Shown: positions 11,957 through 22,788 of the stretch, piece after piece
How the letters are laid out: every line of letters begins with the position of its first letter
Position numbering within the stretch: the stretch's first letter is position 1
NCBI GenBank assembly: GCA_033032865.1
Contig: JAWHQI010000028.1
Location: 11,799,001-11,863,000, forward strand
Direction of reading: 5' to 3'
DNA length: 64,000 nt
From: Dactylorhiza incarnata
Lineage: Eukaryota > Streptophyta > Magnoliopsida > Asparagales > Orchidaceae
The notes under the pieces: model-generated
What the model saw: only the letters and a program-made list of their open reading frames with translations
What the model was told of the DNA's origin: nothing
The model's database searches: none
Position numbers and translations under genes: made by a program

Positions 11957-12071
11957 TTGGATTTGGATGTACCTGCAAACACAAAGAAAATGAGAGAGAG
12001 GGACATAAGAGAGTTGGAGAGCAAGAGAGCAAGAGAGGGCAAGAGAAGGAGAATTCAAAAGCGTAAGTGTT

Positions 12072-12460
12072 TCGACGCAATAACTGTTTAAAAGCAGATG
12101 AATCGTCGCAACATGGAGTTTAGGTCGATGCACCGTCGATAACACTTATTATTTGGCGCGCAAAGGTGTGTCGAGATTGCTTATAGAAGTACTTCTGCGC
12201 ACGCTGATGTATCGATGTTGTGTCAACTAGTACTCGACGTAGCTTCGAGACTATTCAGAGACCCTAAGTCGACGTAGTCCTGTCGACGTTACGTCGATTT
12301 CTAATCGATGTAACTTTGAATTTAATCTGCGTTTAATAAGTCGATGTTACGTCGATATGAACTTGACGCTGCGTCGAATTCTATTCGAATTGTCTTCTCT
12401 GAGTGCTTCTTGATGCTGGCGTCGAGTAGAAGTCGATGGTACGTCGACTTCTATTCGACA
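12072..12460 (-). promoter_or_regulatory. Palindrome cluster upstream of the SIRE-A third ORF
   Basis: The same TCGACG-N3-CGTCGA palindrome as in the LTR recurs here, 116-500 bases upstream of the ORF3 ATG: 12125-12139, 12283-12297, 12341-12355, 12364-12378 and 12433-12447, with further half sites. The spacing and density resemble the LTR array, suggesting an internal promoter for ORF3. Confidence 0.6.
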
Positions 12461-12853
12461 CACCTCTTAATAAACAGATCCATTTCTTTAGAAAATTCTT
12501 GCTATTTTTCCCAGCAATTTTATTTATTGGAAATAGATCAAAATATATGTAATAAATTTTAAGGAGGATTCAAGGTAGAAATTACTCCCTTGAATAAGTC
12601 TTGTTCCTTAATCAAAATCTACATCTGTCTTCCCACTCAATTTTCTCCTAAGCGGGACCCTGCCTCACCATGCACAGGTAATTCAAACATTAGAGGGAAC
12701 CCAGGTTACCTTGGGCCCTTTGCTTTTACCATTGTAGGGTTCAATGAAAGAATAGAAGGGTCTTTCATGATACCCTTTGGGATGATAGGGAATGGATTTC
12801 CCAAACCTCTTATCTTGATACTTGAAGTAAGTATAAAATGTATCAAAATATAA
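12461..12853 (-). other. SIRE-A deletion zone where pol should be
   Basis: Between the end of gag and the ORF3 promoter only about 0.4 kb remains. Pieces read like the tail of SIRE gag (KGPKVTWVPS on the minus strand), but no integrase or reverse transcriptase motif is present, so about 3 kb of pol has been lost. Confidence 0.5.
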
Positions 12854-14586
12854 CTAGTCAGCAGAATGTTTGATTATCCCAGGTTTTGTTTTTGCCCTTT
12901 GGTTGTTGTTATTTGACTTCTCTAAATGATTCTTGCCTAGGAGTTTTTCCTTTTTATTTAGGTTTGCCCTTTTTGATTTGTCTATCCTATCTGGATGATT
13001 ATTATCTCTACCCTTGGATGATTCACTCTTCTCACTTGATTGATATTCACTAGGTCTAACAAATGGCACTGGATTTTTCCAGGTTGGTTTCCTAGATGTT
13101 TTTGTGCTAGTGGAGGGCTCTGCTCCTAATCCTAAGTGATTAAATCTCATAGAGAGATTTTCAGTGATGTCTTTGAGCTTCTGACTCCTCCCATTGAGTG
13201 AGTCCTCAATGTCCTTTGCCTTTGCCAGCTCTTCTTTTAGATTTGTGTTTTCCTCTCTAAGCTTAATCAATTCTAACTCTTTATCATTAATTTCATTTGT
13301 TAGGTTTTGATTATTTAGATTCATTTCATTTTTCTTAAGGTTCTCTAGTTTAGTTCTAGATATGCATAGTTCTTTATCTACCCTAAGATGTTCAATGCAG
13401 AAATCTTTGAAGCATGATTTAAAATCTTCTGAAGTAAAATCAAATTCATCAAAGATAGATAATACCTGATCATCTTCATCATCTGATGTCATCCTAAGGG
13501 CCATCATGCAGGCTGCTACTGCTTCTTCTTCATCATCACTTTCAGATGATGAGGAGTCTAATTCTGCTTCAGAATCACTCCATGTTTCAGCAATGAAGCT
13601 TTTGCCTTTCTTCTTGTGTTTTCCTCTGAAGGATTTCTTTTTCTTCTTATCCTCTTTGTTGCTGCTTCTTTCCCTCTGCACTTGTGAGCATTCAGGGGCA
13701 ATGTGCCCTAGTTTGTTGCAGGTATAGCAAATAATCTCCTTCCTTAGAGCTTTATCATACCTGGGCCTTGAGTCTCTTTCTCTTCTCCTTGAGTCCTCAG
13801 TCTTCACCCACTTCTTGAATATTTTTGCTAGCAGACTGAACATTTCATCCTCAGGAGTGGAGGACTCTCCTTCAGCAACTTTGAAAGCAAGGGACCTTTG
13901 GGCAGGAGCTGGAGAGATCTCCCTTTCTTCAGCTTCAGACCTGTTCTTCAGAAGCATCTCATATAACATAAGCTTTCCTAGCAAAGCTTCAGTTGATATT
14001 TCTCTATGGCATCTGGATTCTCTGATTGCCCAGATCCTTGAGTCCCATGAGCTAGGGAAGCACATGAGAATATTATCATTAATTTCAGTCAAGGATATTT
14101 CCTTGTCTAAGCCTCTGAGCTCATTAATGATAAGACTGAATCTGTCATACATATTGGCAACAGATTCTTCAGCTTTCTTTTGAAAGTTCTCATATTGGGA
14201 TATGAGAAGGGACTTTTTATCCTTTCTTTCATCAGCACTTCCTTCCATCTTGGTGGTGAGTGAGTCCCAGATTTCCATTGCTGATTGGCACTCAGCAACT
14301 TTCTGGAAAATGTCATCAGACATTGTTGACACCAGAATATTCATGGCCTGGCATCACATGCCTTGACCTTCTTCTTAGCCTCTGTCCATTCCTTTCTTGG
14401 GACAGCCTCTGTTGCTGAGGATTCCCCTACCTTTTGTCTGACTGGAGCTGGAGGACATGTGAGAAGAACATTATAGATGTCTTCATCGATTGAATTCATG
14501 TAAAGTTTTATTCTGGCTTTCCAGAGTGTGAACTTATTCAAGTTACACACCGGGGGTCTTGTGGAAGCATAATCCTTAGTACTCAT
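12854..14586 (-). pseudogene. SIRE-A gag, one frameshift
   Basis: Starts MSTKDYASTRPP at 14586. The frame breaks near 14341, where one base appears lost just before MNILVSTMSDDIFQ, and then stays open to the stop at 12854. It has the copia gag region (MEIWDSLTTKMEG...SLLISQYENF), a CCHC zinc knuckle CYTCNKLGHIAPEC about 215 codons into the second frame, Lys-rich and acidic Ser/Glu/Asp runs, and a coiled-coil-like C-terminal half. It would package the element RNA. The stop separates it from any pol, which is deleted. Confidence 0.8.
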
Positions 14587-14672
14587 TTTCTTTATAAAAT
14601 ATGTTTATAGAAAAGAAATAAGAGTAGGAGGTCTTTTTGATCAAGGTGTTAACCTCTTAATGATCAACCTCC

Positions 14673-14683
14673 CTTTGATACCA
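14673..14683 (-). other. SIRE-A primer-binding site (initiator tRNA-Met)
   Basis: The minus strand reads TGGTATCAAAG two bases after the 5' LTR; the 3' end of plant initiator tRNA-Met would pair with TGGTATCAGAG. One mismatch. Confidence 0.7.
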
Positions 14684-14685
14684 AT

Positions 14686-15618
14686 TGAAAGTGCACAGTG
14701 TGCCTCTGAGAATCCTCTAGAGGGGGGGGGGGGGTAAATAGAGATTTAAAAATTATTCCTATTCTAACTGTGAAAACAATAAACTAATCTAAGGATTTAT
14801 GCACAATCAAGATCTCAGATAGAATAAAATAGTGCTAGAATATAAAGCAGAAAACAATAATCTAAACTAACTATGAGGGACAGCACAAAAAATTATCCAT
14901 CCAGGAGACACACGGATTTTTATAGAGGTTCCCCAAAATGTGGGTACTCCCCTCTTCTACCACCTGGTAGGGATGAACCATAGTGCCTGAGTCTTTTTGT
15001 AAGGAGACACTTAGAACCGCTGATCTTTTAACAAGGAGATTATGAACCACCAGATCTTTTGATAAGGAGATCTTGAACCACCAGATCTTTTGATAAGGAG
15101 ATCTTGAACTACTGAATCCTTTGAAGAGGGATTAACAAAACTCTTTTACAGAAGAGAAATAGAAGGATGAAGATGAAAATAACAAAAAACGTTGTGATGA
15201 AGACGGCGTGATTGATCTTTCTTCAAGTCATTGGCGTTCACGAACGTTGGCGGAGTTCTCTTGGTTGCAAAGAGGAGGCTCTCACGAATACAGGAGTTGT
15301 GGCTTAGTTGCGTCGTCAAATCAACAAATCAAAATGGAGGTGGACCGCTCTTTAAATTGACTGGGATCTTAGCACCAGCAGTAATGCTACCGCCGGGCTT
15401 TAGCCTCTTTAGGCAACACGCTGGCACACATATTGAGTCATTTTTGGCAACATTCTGGCTCCAAATTTGGCATCTTCTCCTACCTCTCCGCGGTAAGGAT
15501 AGCACGCCGCATTAGCTTTATCTCTTTCCCAGCCGTTAGATCTCCTTCCTTTTCTGCTCCTTAATTAGCATCATGATCGTAGGAATTTCATAAGTTAGTG
15601 CCCGGCATTAGCCTTAAC
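14686..15618 (-). repeat. Apparently chimeric SIRE LTR, first part (interrupted by Tat-A)
   Basis: Bases 14686-15167 match the SIRE-A 3' LTR start (8279-8752) closely. After GAAATAGAAGGA the two copies stop matching, and 15168-15618 is unrelated to SIRE-A. It continues, after the Tat-A insertion and its TSD, at 33827-34116. The second part contains GCTACCGC words seen again at 33920. I read this as an LTR whose left half is from SIRE-A and right half from another family (SIRE-C). Confidence 0.6.
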
Positions 15619-16108
15619 TGTTGAAACCAGAGAACTGGTCTCGACGTTTGCAAGGGGGATGCAGCTAACCCTTACTTGACCTGAGCGAGACCCTTGACCA
15701 GTCACTAAGAACCGAAGAACCTTGCCCTTGGAGAACACCTAAATCCACTAACGGACCCCTTAAGTTGCAGCATGGAGGTCCCACCACATACCCGGAAGCT
15801 CACAAGGAACTTCCCCTCCCAAGCCAATGCTGAGCCTGGGCACCTTGGAGGGCAATAAGGATCACCTCACCGTCCACCTTCAAAGACAGAAGGAGGGGAG
15901 GGGTAGTGCTTGCTCACACGCGAGGGAGGGGTACCAACATCCTTTCCCAAGGTGCCCATGGGGGTCTATTAATAGACTTCCCAAAAATTGGGTTGCGGAT
16001 AGCCAAAAATCTACTATCCGCAGCCCAACAACTAACCCGAACGACCGAAACAGGAGGGGGTGGGGGGGGGGGGGGGGGGCGGGGGCGAGTGGAGCTCGAG
16101 ACATCCAC

Positions 16109-16141
<33 letters not shown>

Positions 16142-16495
16142 CCCCCTTGTCGGGGGTCGGGTGAGTGAACCAAGGTCCACCACCCGAATTGGGCGAATGG
16201 ACCTCATGGTCTACTCAGCTAACCGGGCGAGTGGACCTATGGTCCACTCGCCCCTACTTCGGGCGAGTGGACCTTAGGTCCACTCGGGCGAGTGGACCTT
16301 AGGTCCACTCGCCCGGAGCATTGGGCGAGTGGACCTAGGGTCCACTCGCCCAAGTAGGAAGTGTCCCCCCCGGGTCTTCTCTTTCTCGGTCTTGATGACC
16401 TCTGACGGGTCGGTCTACTGCGCAACGGCCAATCTCTCTACCACAACCTTACCCGCACTGGGTCACACCGACTCGGCAAATATGAGGGTTGTACA
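15619..16495 (-). repeat. Tat-A 3' LTR (877 bp)
   Basis: It contains a TATA-like box on the minus strand (CTATTAATAG near 15966), long homopolymers (G at 16062-16079, C at 16110-16140), and fewer copies of the GGGCGAGTGGACC hairpin than the partner LTR, explaining the 107-base length difference. Confidence 0.9.
16185..16360 (-). promoter_or_regulatory. Tat-A U3 hairpin repeats (3' LTR copy)
   Basis: Several copies of GGGCGAGTGGACC followed after one to four bases by its reverse complement GGTCCACTCGCCC. They lie in U3, about 200 bases upstream of the TATA-like box in the coding orientation. Confidence 0.7.
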
Positions 16496-16689
16496 CAATC
16501 CCCGCTCATTTCGAGCTTGTCTCAAGCTCGAAAAGAAAGTCCAACCCACCTATTTGATGAGTAGGTGGGGCTCTAGAATAATCCACAGAGGACCCTGCCA
16601 ACGGGTTACTCTTGCTGAGCTTTTCAGCGGGACTCAACTTGAGGCAGAAGGCGAACCTTTCTCTGCTTAACAACCCACCTGTCAACCGA
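16496..16689. other. Tat-A region between LTR and satellite array
   Basis: It starts CAATCCCCGCTC like the corresponding place in Tat-B (minus-strand polypurine tract) and is loosely related to Tat-B's antisense gene 1 promoter. Where Tat-B has CTTCGCGAAG, this copy has an inverted repeat with arms TTTCGAGCTTG and CAAGCTCGAAA. No TATA box or gene follows. Confidence 0.5.
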
Positions 16690-18284
16690 GTTCAACTGGA
16701 GGTGGAGAAAGCTCAACACCTATGGTCGAGCTAAATTCGACCTGAGGTGGAAGTAACTCAACATCTCTAATCGAGCCGAACTCGACCTGAGATGGAGGGA
16801 ACTCAACATCTCTAGTCGAGTCCAACTCAACCTGAGATGGAGGAAACTCAACATCTCTAGTCGAGTCGGACTCAACCTGAGATGGAGGAAACTCAACATC
16901 TCTAGTCGAGCCTAACTCGACCTGAGATGGAGGGAACTCAACATCTCTAGTCGAGTCGAACTTGACCTGAGATGGAGGGACCTCAACATCTCTAGTCGAG
17001 CCAAACTCGACCTGAGATGGAGGGAACTCAACATCTCTAGTCGAGCTGAACTCGACCTGAGATGGAGGGAACTCAACATCTCTAGTCGAGCCGAACTCGA
17101 TCTGAGATGGAGGGACCTCAACATCTCTAGTCGAGCCAAACTCGACCTGAGATGGAGGGAACTCAACATCTCTAGTCGAGCCGAACTCGACCTGAGATGG
17201 AGGGAACTCAACATCTCTAGTCGAGCCGAACTCGACCTGAGATGGAGGGAACTCAACATCTCTAGTCGAGTCAAACTCGACATGAGATGGAGGGACCTCA
17301 ACATCTTTAGTCGGGCCAAACCCGACCTGAGATGGAGGGAACTCAACATCTCTAGTCGAGTCAAACTCGACCTGAGATGGAGGGACCTCAACATCTCTAG
17401 TCAAGCCCAACTCGACCTGAGATGGAGGGAATTCAACATCTCTAGTCGAGTCGAACTCAACCCGAGATGGAGGGACCTCAACATCTCTAGTCGAGCCAAA
17501 CTCGACCTGAGATGGAGGGAACTCAGCATCTCTAGTCGAGTCAAACTCGACCTGAGATGGAGGGACCTCAACACCTCTAGTCAAGCCAAACTCGACCTGA
17601 GATGGAGAGAACTCAACATCTCTAGTCGAGTCAAACTCGACCTGAGATGGAGGGAGCTCAACACCTCTAGTCGAGCCAAACTCGACCTGAGATGGAGGGA
17701 ACTCAACATCTCTAGTCGAGTCAAACTCAACATGAGATGGAGGGACATCAACATCTCTAGTCGAGCCAAACTCGACCTCAGATGGAGGTAACTCAACATC
17801 TCTAGTCGAGTCGAACTCCACCGGAGATGGAGGGACCTCAACATCTCTAGTCGAACCAAACTCGACCTGAGATGGAGGGAACTCAACATCTCTAGTCGAT
17901 TCGAACTCGACCTGAGATGGAAGGACCTCAACATCTCTAGTCGAGCCAAACTGGACCTGAGATGGAGGGAACTCAACATCTCTAGTCGAGTCGAACTCGA
18001 CCTGAGATGGAGGGACCTCAACATCTCTAGTCGAGCAAAACTCGACCTGAGATGGAGGGAACTCAACATCTCTAGTCGAGTCGAACTCGACCTGAGATGG
18101 AGGGACCTCAACATCTCTAGTCGAGTCGAACTCGACCTGAGATGGAGGGACCTCAACATCTCTAGTCGAGCCAAACTCGACCTAAGATGGAGGGAACTCA
18201 ACATCTCTAGTCGAGTCGAACTCGACCTGAGATGGAGGGACCTCAACATCTCTAGTCGAGCCAAACTTGACCTGAGATGGAGGG
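16690..18284. repeat. 45-bp satellite array, left part
   Basis: About 35 tandem units of 45 bases with core ACTCAACATCTCTAGTCGAG followed by CTCGACCTGAGATGG. Units alternate between GGGAACTCAAC and GGGACCTCAAC forms, giving a 90-base higher-order period in much of the array. The array happens to be open in several frames (15-residue periods, e.g. VEFGSTRDVEVPPSQ) and should not be called a gene. It continues at 29756 after the SIRE-B insertion. Confidence 0.95.
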
Positions 18285-19677
18285 TGAAGTATCTAGTTGC
18301 CTACCTAAATAACCTAGAGGGGGGTGAATAGGTGATCTCTACGTCTTTTGCGGAATTAAAAAATAAGCGTAAAGCACAGCATACAAAATAAATCACAGCC
18401 ACAGATAACACCAGGAATTTATAGTGGTTCCCCGTACTTGGGTACTCCACTGCCGGCCTCGCCAATCTAGCACCACAGCTAGACTTGACTACTCACTAAA
18501 TCTCGGATCAAGAACGATCATACAGTCTCGGAGTCAAACTCCTACAAACTCAGAGAGAACCTCTCTTACAACTCGGAGAAAACCTTCTCCTACAACTCGG
18601 AGAACAACCTCTCCTACAACTCGGAGATAACAACTCCTACAATAGATGATAAAAGGTTTTGAACAATTAGATACCAGATCTGAATAACAGAGGCGTTTTC
18701 TTCCTTCTTTTTGAATAGCTTTTGAGAACGATGAGGAAGAACAACGATCCTTCAAATCTGTCTTTGGCAATCCGAAACGATCCAATAGAGATTGTAGAAT
18801 CAGAACACGGATCAATCGAATCCTTCTTGATAGAAATCGGCAACTCCAATGAGTAGATCGATCTCCAATCGTAGACGACGGCGAGGCGGCGCTTTTCTCG
18901 TTCGTTTAGATCGGGAGAGAAATTAGGGTTTGAGAACGATTTGAAAACTTATATTTAAAAACTCAAGAGTGATATTATATATAGAGGGAAGCAATTAAGG
19001 GATAAACCGGCCTTAAATGCACTCAATATAGCCGTTAGGATCGGGAGAGAGCGTTTACGAAACGACAAGAACAGAGAAAACAAATTAGATAATATTTCGA
19101 ACAGAATTCTCGAGACATAAGGGTTCTCTCGAGACATGAGGGATCTCTCGAAATATGAAGCAAAGAGAGCAGGAAGGAGATGTCTCGAGAACTCGATGAT
19201 CTCTCGAGACATTACAAAGATTTCGGACATAAGGTCTTTCGAGACATGCTTGATCTCTCGAGACAACAAGGACAGAAATACCGAGATCCAAAGAACTTGC
19301 CTCTCGAGACATGTCAGAACTCTCGAGACATACTTGATCTCTCGAGACATGTCCTTAGAAAAATTGTTTTCAACAATTTTCTTTTCTTCTCTTGAACACT
19401 TGCTGCAACCGCACTCCAAAGTCTTCAATAGTCTTGAAAATGAAGTGTACCCCAATAGAGAGATCACACATGAGTCATCACCATGTTTCATATAATGAAG
19501 AATTACATTATATGAAGCTGTGTTTGCAGACCCATTGTGACCTGACATTGAGTTACACTTAGCAATGATAATCTGCAAGACAATACTGGAAAAGCATATC
19601 AAATACAAATGCAATTCAATCTTAGTTTAAGGGTGACTTCTCACAAATCAAGGTAATTGTGATTACAATTTCCAACA
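18285..19677 (-). repeat. SIRE-B 3' LTR
   Basis: TGAAGTATCTAG...TTTCCAACA, 1393 bases. On the minus strand a TATA box (CTATATATAATA, about 18973-18984) lies downstream of the palindrome array. ACTCGGAGA-type short repeats occur at 18540-18640. Confidence 0.95.
19108..19350 (-). promoter_or_regulatory. SIRE-B U3 palindrome cluster, TCTCGAGACAT type (3' LTR copy)
   Basis: About ten copies of TCTCGAGA/TCTCGAGACAT or near variants in 240 bases, roughly 125-380 bases upstream of the LTR TATA box in the coding orientation. The full palindrome would be ATGTCTCGAGACAT. Confidence 0.75.
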
Positions 19678-19904
19678 ATCTCCCCCTATTTGTAGAAGTC
19701 AGAACCCTATATACTAAGTTGAATTACAACAATATAGAACAAATATGCTACACTACACAAAGATATGAAAATGAATAAGTATAGAACATCAAATCAACAA
19801 TTATATATATATATATATGTCTAAATTGAATTGTTAAGAAGACTTGATGTTCAACAAAATCAGAACCAAAACAGAATATGTCTTGACAGTATCAGCACTA
19901 TCCT
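19678..19904 (-). other. SIRE-B 3' noncoding region and polypurine tract
   Basis: Plus-strand ATCTCCCCCT at 19678-19687 is the polypurine tract on the coding strand. A short (AT)n run lies at 19802-19820. No coding signal. Confidence 0.8.
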
Positions 19905-22211
19905 TCAAGATCTTCTTTTCGTCTTTTCTTCTTGTCTGGAGAAATAAGCATGAGGCTTGGGATGGTAAAACGGAGGTGGATCTGGAGCATCAGCATTATT
20001 ATAACCAAAAGCCCTGAAATGAATCCTTCTCTTCCTTTGAGCTGTCTCATGTTTTTCCCATTCTTGAGAGCTGTAGCATTCAGATCTATTCATTTTACCT
20101 TCATGAACTAACTTATAGGTTTCAAGAATAATGTCTTTTGAGACTGGGCTCCAGATTTCTGGAAAACTCTTCTCAACCTTAGCTTTGCACTGACCTGTAG
20201 AGCTAGAACTTGGAACAGATCGACTAGCAGAAGGACCTTCACCAAACATTCTTTTTCTTTTGGTCCCAGCCCTATCTGATTGTTCTTCAACAATAGGAGC
20301 CTTCCCAAGTAGTTCTTCTGGCCTTGGAGAAAACTGAGGAACAGGAACATCTAGATCAATTGCCAACTCAGGAAAGATCTGATTATGAAGCCACGTTGCT
20401 GTTTTGAAGGAATAAGCATTAATATCAGCAACTTGCTTCAGCATCCTGGAAGAGAACTGATCAAACTGAGATTTCCATGAGCTTTGAAGAGCAGATACGG
20501 AGCTTTCAATCAAGTCTGTCATTTGAGCTACTATATTTTCCTCCCCCTTTCTGACTTCTACAGATAGGGTTTGGAGAATATCATCTTTGAAATGGCCCAC
20601 CTCATCAACAACTCTGAAGGTGTTAGCTTCTGCATCATTACTCATCGATTGTTGAAGTTGGGTTACTATTACAGTCTGTTTCAACACTGTGCCTACACTT
20701 TCAGTTGCATGTTCAATTTGCTTGCTCCCTAGACTCATCAAATCAGAGAGATTTTCATAATTTGATTTGATTTTGGCTAACTCCCTACCAAGATCACTTT
20801 CAACTGAGGCAATCTTCCTGTGAACAGCTGTCAAAGAGTTCTCAAAATGTTCACTTTGCTTCTTGAGCATAGCTTCAATCTTGCCCAGAAGAGAATCTGC
20901 ATCATGGATTGGAGGGGAAGGATGAAAGGATGGAAGAGTAGCAGCAGGGGCAGCACCAGGAGCATCACCAGGGATTTCTTCAATCTCAAGAGAAGAAACC
21001 TTATTATCTTCTGCACAACCTAGCTCATCTGGAGCATATTTGGTTGTGTCAAACTCTGACTCCCCCTCAACATGTACTAGGGGAGGTGATAATTCATGAA
21101 CTGACATAACATCATCATCTTCAAAAACATAATCAGCACCAGACCCTGCCTGTTGGCCACTGGGACTGTGCCCTTCAGTTATTTCTTGTTGAATATTCTT
21201 CAGAACAGCTGAAACTATCTCATTCGCTAACGAAGTTTCTGCTTCAATAACTGATGGAGAAGGAGGTGGTGGTGGAACTGAATCTGGAGTGTGAACATGA
21301 GAGGGTGATGGGATAGTATCTGATGGATCTGACTGTGTCACTGATGGAATGAGTTCTGTTGGAGCTGAAGAGGGCTGACCTTTTGCTTTAGAACGGATTG
21401 GCAGCTTGGCACGACTTGAAGCTTTAGAACGAATCCGAGGAGGAGGAATTTCTGCTTTACTTGCAGCTGCAGACTGATGAGTCTCCCCCTCAGAAGGAGC
21501 ATTAGCCATTCCTGGCTTCTTGATTCGAATGTCCCATCTCTGCATAGAGATAACATCGATCTTCTTGAGATGGTGGATGACTGTACCTTTAGACATGTCA
21601 AAAATAGCAGGATTGAACTGATTCAGGAACAATGAGATGATCCGGGCAAATTTTGGAGAATTAATACAGGCTTTGATATTAGAGAATAATATTGAGGCCC
21701 AATCTCTCTTTTTCCCTGACACGATTCCAGCCATCAACAGAAAAGTCTCTTCAGACACATGCCCTTGTGTGCCTGTCTTGCAGAATAGAACTTTTAATAT
21801 AATGTCCACCAGAAGCTTCCCCACATCATTCATCTTGTGCCTCTTCACTGCAGAGAAATCTGAATCCAGACCACAATACCTTACTGTTCTCAACCAGTCA
21901 TTGTCATCTAGATCTTCTTCAGCATCAAGCTCAGATAGATGCAAGTACTTCACGAGGGTCTTAGGTGAGATTTTTATCTTAATTCCCTTGACGAATGAGA
22001 CCAACATCCTCCCTTCCTTGATAGGCTTCACATTGATAAAGAATTCTTCCACCTCATCAAATAGCACCCGACAAGGATGCTCAAGAACGAAAGCAAGACC
22101 GGCGGCATCAAGCAAGCAAAACAGGTTTTTGAAATCATCGGATAAACCGGCGATTCCTGAGCGAATGACTTCACTGCCGACGCCGATCTTTGGATGAGAA
22201 GAAGGAGCCAT
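19905..22211 (-). CDS. SIRE-B third ORF, accessory protein of 768 residues
   Basis: Intact ORF downstream of pol in the same orientation. I take the ATG at 22211 (MAPSSHPKIG), which matches the MAP start of the SIRE-A copy; the frame is open further upstream without an ATG. Residues 1-220 form a compact, probably globular region (DDFKNLFCLLDAAGL, LVDIILKVLFCK, SGKKRDW) shared with SIRE-A. Residues about 230-430 are Ser/Pro-rich and low complexity, 440-600 look coiled-coil, and the C-terminus is basic (KRKRMF) with a WEKHETAQRKRR segment. No signal peptide or membrane span is visible, which argues against an envelope role. It has its own upstream TATA box and palindrome array. Function unknown; DNA binding or regulation is my hypothesis. 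Confidence 0.8.
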   Translation of the reverse strand: MAPSSHPKIGVGSEVIRSGIAGLSDDFKNLFCLLDAAGLAFVLEHPCRVLFDEVEEFFINVKPIKEGRMLVSFVKGIKIKISPKTLVKYLHLSELDAEEDLDDNDWLRTVRYCGLDSDFSAVKRHKMNDVGKLLVDIILKVLFCKTGTQGHVSEETFLLMAGIVSGKKRDWASILFSNIKACINSPKFARIISLFLNQFNPAIFDMSKGTVIHHLKKIDVISMQRWDIRIKKPGMANAPSEGETHQSAAASKAEIPPPRIRSKASSRAKLPIRSKAKGQPSSAPTELIPSVTQSDPSDTIPSPSHVHTPDSVPPPPPSPSVIEAETSLANEIVSAVLKNIQQEITEGHSPSGQQAGSGADYVFEDDDVMSVHELSPPLVHVEGESEFDTTKYAPDELGCAEDNKVSSLEIEEIPGDAPGAAPAATLPSFHPSPPIHDADSLLGKIEAMLKKQSEHFENSLTAVHRKIASVESDLGRELAKIKSNYENLSDLMSLGSKQIEHATESVGTVLKQTVIVTQLQQSMSNDAEANTFRVVDEVGHFKDDILQTLSVEVRKGEENIVAQMTDLIESSVSALQSSWKSQFDQFSSRMLKQVADINAYSFKTATWLHNQIFPELAIDLDVPVPQFSPRPEELLGKAPIVEEQSDRAGTKRKRMFGEGPSASRSVPSSSSTGQCKAKVEKSFPEIWSPVSKDIILETYKLVHEGKMNRSECYSSQEWEKHETAQRKRRIHFRAFGYNNADAPDPPPFYHPKPHAYFSRQEEKTKRRS

Positions 22212-22365
22212 TGAAGCAAGATATGGAGAACTGTCGAATGGAGAGGATGAAGAATCGAGAGCCACCGAGAGCACTGAGACCTGTCGCTAACCGTCGCCGC
22301 TCGAGAGAAAGTCGAAAGGTCGGGGAGAACTCGGAAATTGATTTCGTGAACATCAAGTTTCGATT

Positions 22366-22716
22366 TCTTATATATATATGATTTTGATTTGACGTTAAAA
22401 TGACATTTTGAAGAAAATTAAGAGTGGAAATAGCGCGTACCTGACGTTTGGAATTCTTAAGGAAAACTATGTCTCGAGACATCGGGTATGTCTCGAGAAC
22501 TCAGGAGTTTCAACAGGTTATTTCCTTCATTGATGTCTCGAGAGATAACCCATATCTCGAGACATCACCATATCTCGAGATCTTGAACTTGTCTCGCGAG
22601 AACCAGCCTGTCTCGAGAGTTCCCTGAAGTCCTTTGGATGATGTCGAGATTTTAAAGTGACTTGAGTTGTCGAGAAAACAGATAGTTCCCGAGACAACAT
22701 GTAGTTCTCGAGACAT
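22366..22716 (-). promoter_or_regulatory. Putative internal promoter of the SIRE-B third ORF
   Basis: On the minus strand an array of TCTCGAGA palindromes (22469-22716, including a perfect ATGTCTCGAGACAT at 22469-22482) is followed after about 90 bases by TATATATATAAG (22368-22379) and then, about 155 bases on, by the ORF3 ATG. Order and spacing copy the LTR U3 (array, about 125 bases, TATA). The motif is the one specific to this family. Confidence 0.6.
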
Positions 22717-22788
22717 GCCTGAAGTTTTCAGGAAAAGTTCTGAATTTTTGTAATCTTCATGTCTTCATGGTTTTGGTTGATGTGATCA

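Larger units (their letters stand above)
8279..15167 (-). mobile_element. SIRE-A: pol-less SIRE-type Ty1/copia element
   Basis: Coding strand is minus. The left (3') LTR is complete, 8279-9992. The right (5') LTR begins at 14686 and matches the left copy only for about 480 bases. A primer-binding site for initiator tRNA-Met sits next to the 5' LTR (TGGTATCAAAG, one mismatch from TGGTATCAGAG, 14673-14683), and a polypurine tract AGGGGGAGAT next to the 3' LTR. Inside are gag and a third ORF but no protease, integrase, reverse transcriptase or RNase H. By eye the matching LTR parts differ at roughly 4% of positions. Confidence 0.85.

Noticed and set aside
16682..18264. Long ORFs of 160-379 residues with 15-residue repeats on both strands
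   Set aside because: They are translations of the 45-base satellite. The unit length is a multiple of three, so frames stay open without selection.
19085..19614. ORFs with repeated MSRE-like residues in the SIRE-B LTRs
   Set aside because: They result from the TCTCGAGACAT array and appear identically in both LTRs.
19905..22211. Interpreting SIRE-B ORF3 as an envelope gene
   Set aside because: Its position fits the envelope-like ORF of SIRE elements, but no signal peptide, membrane span or cleavage motif is visible, so I leave the function open.
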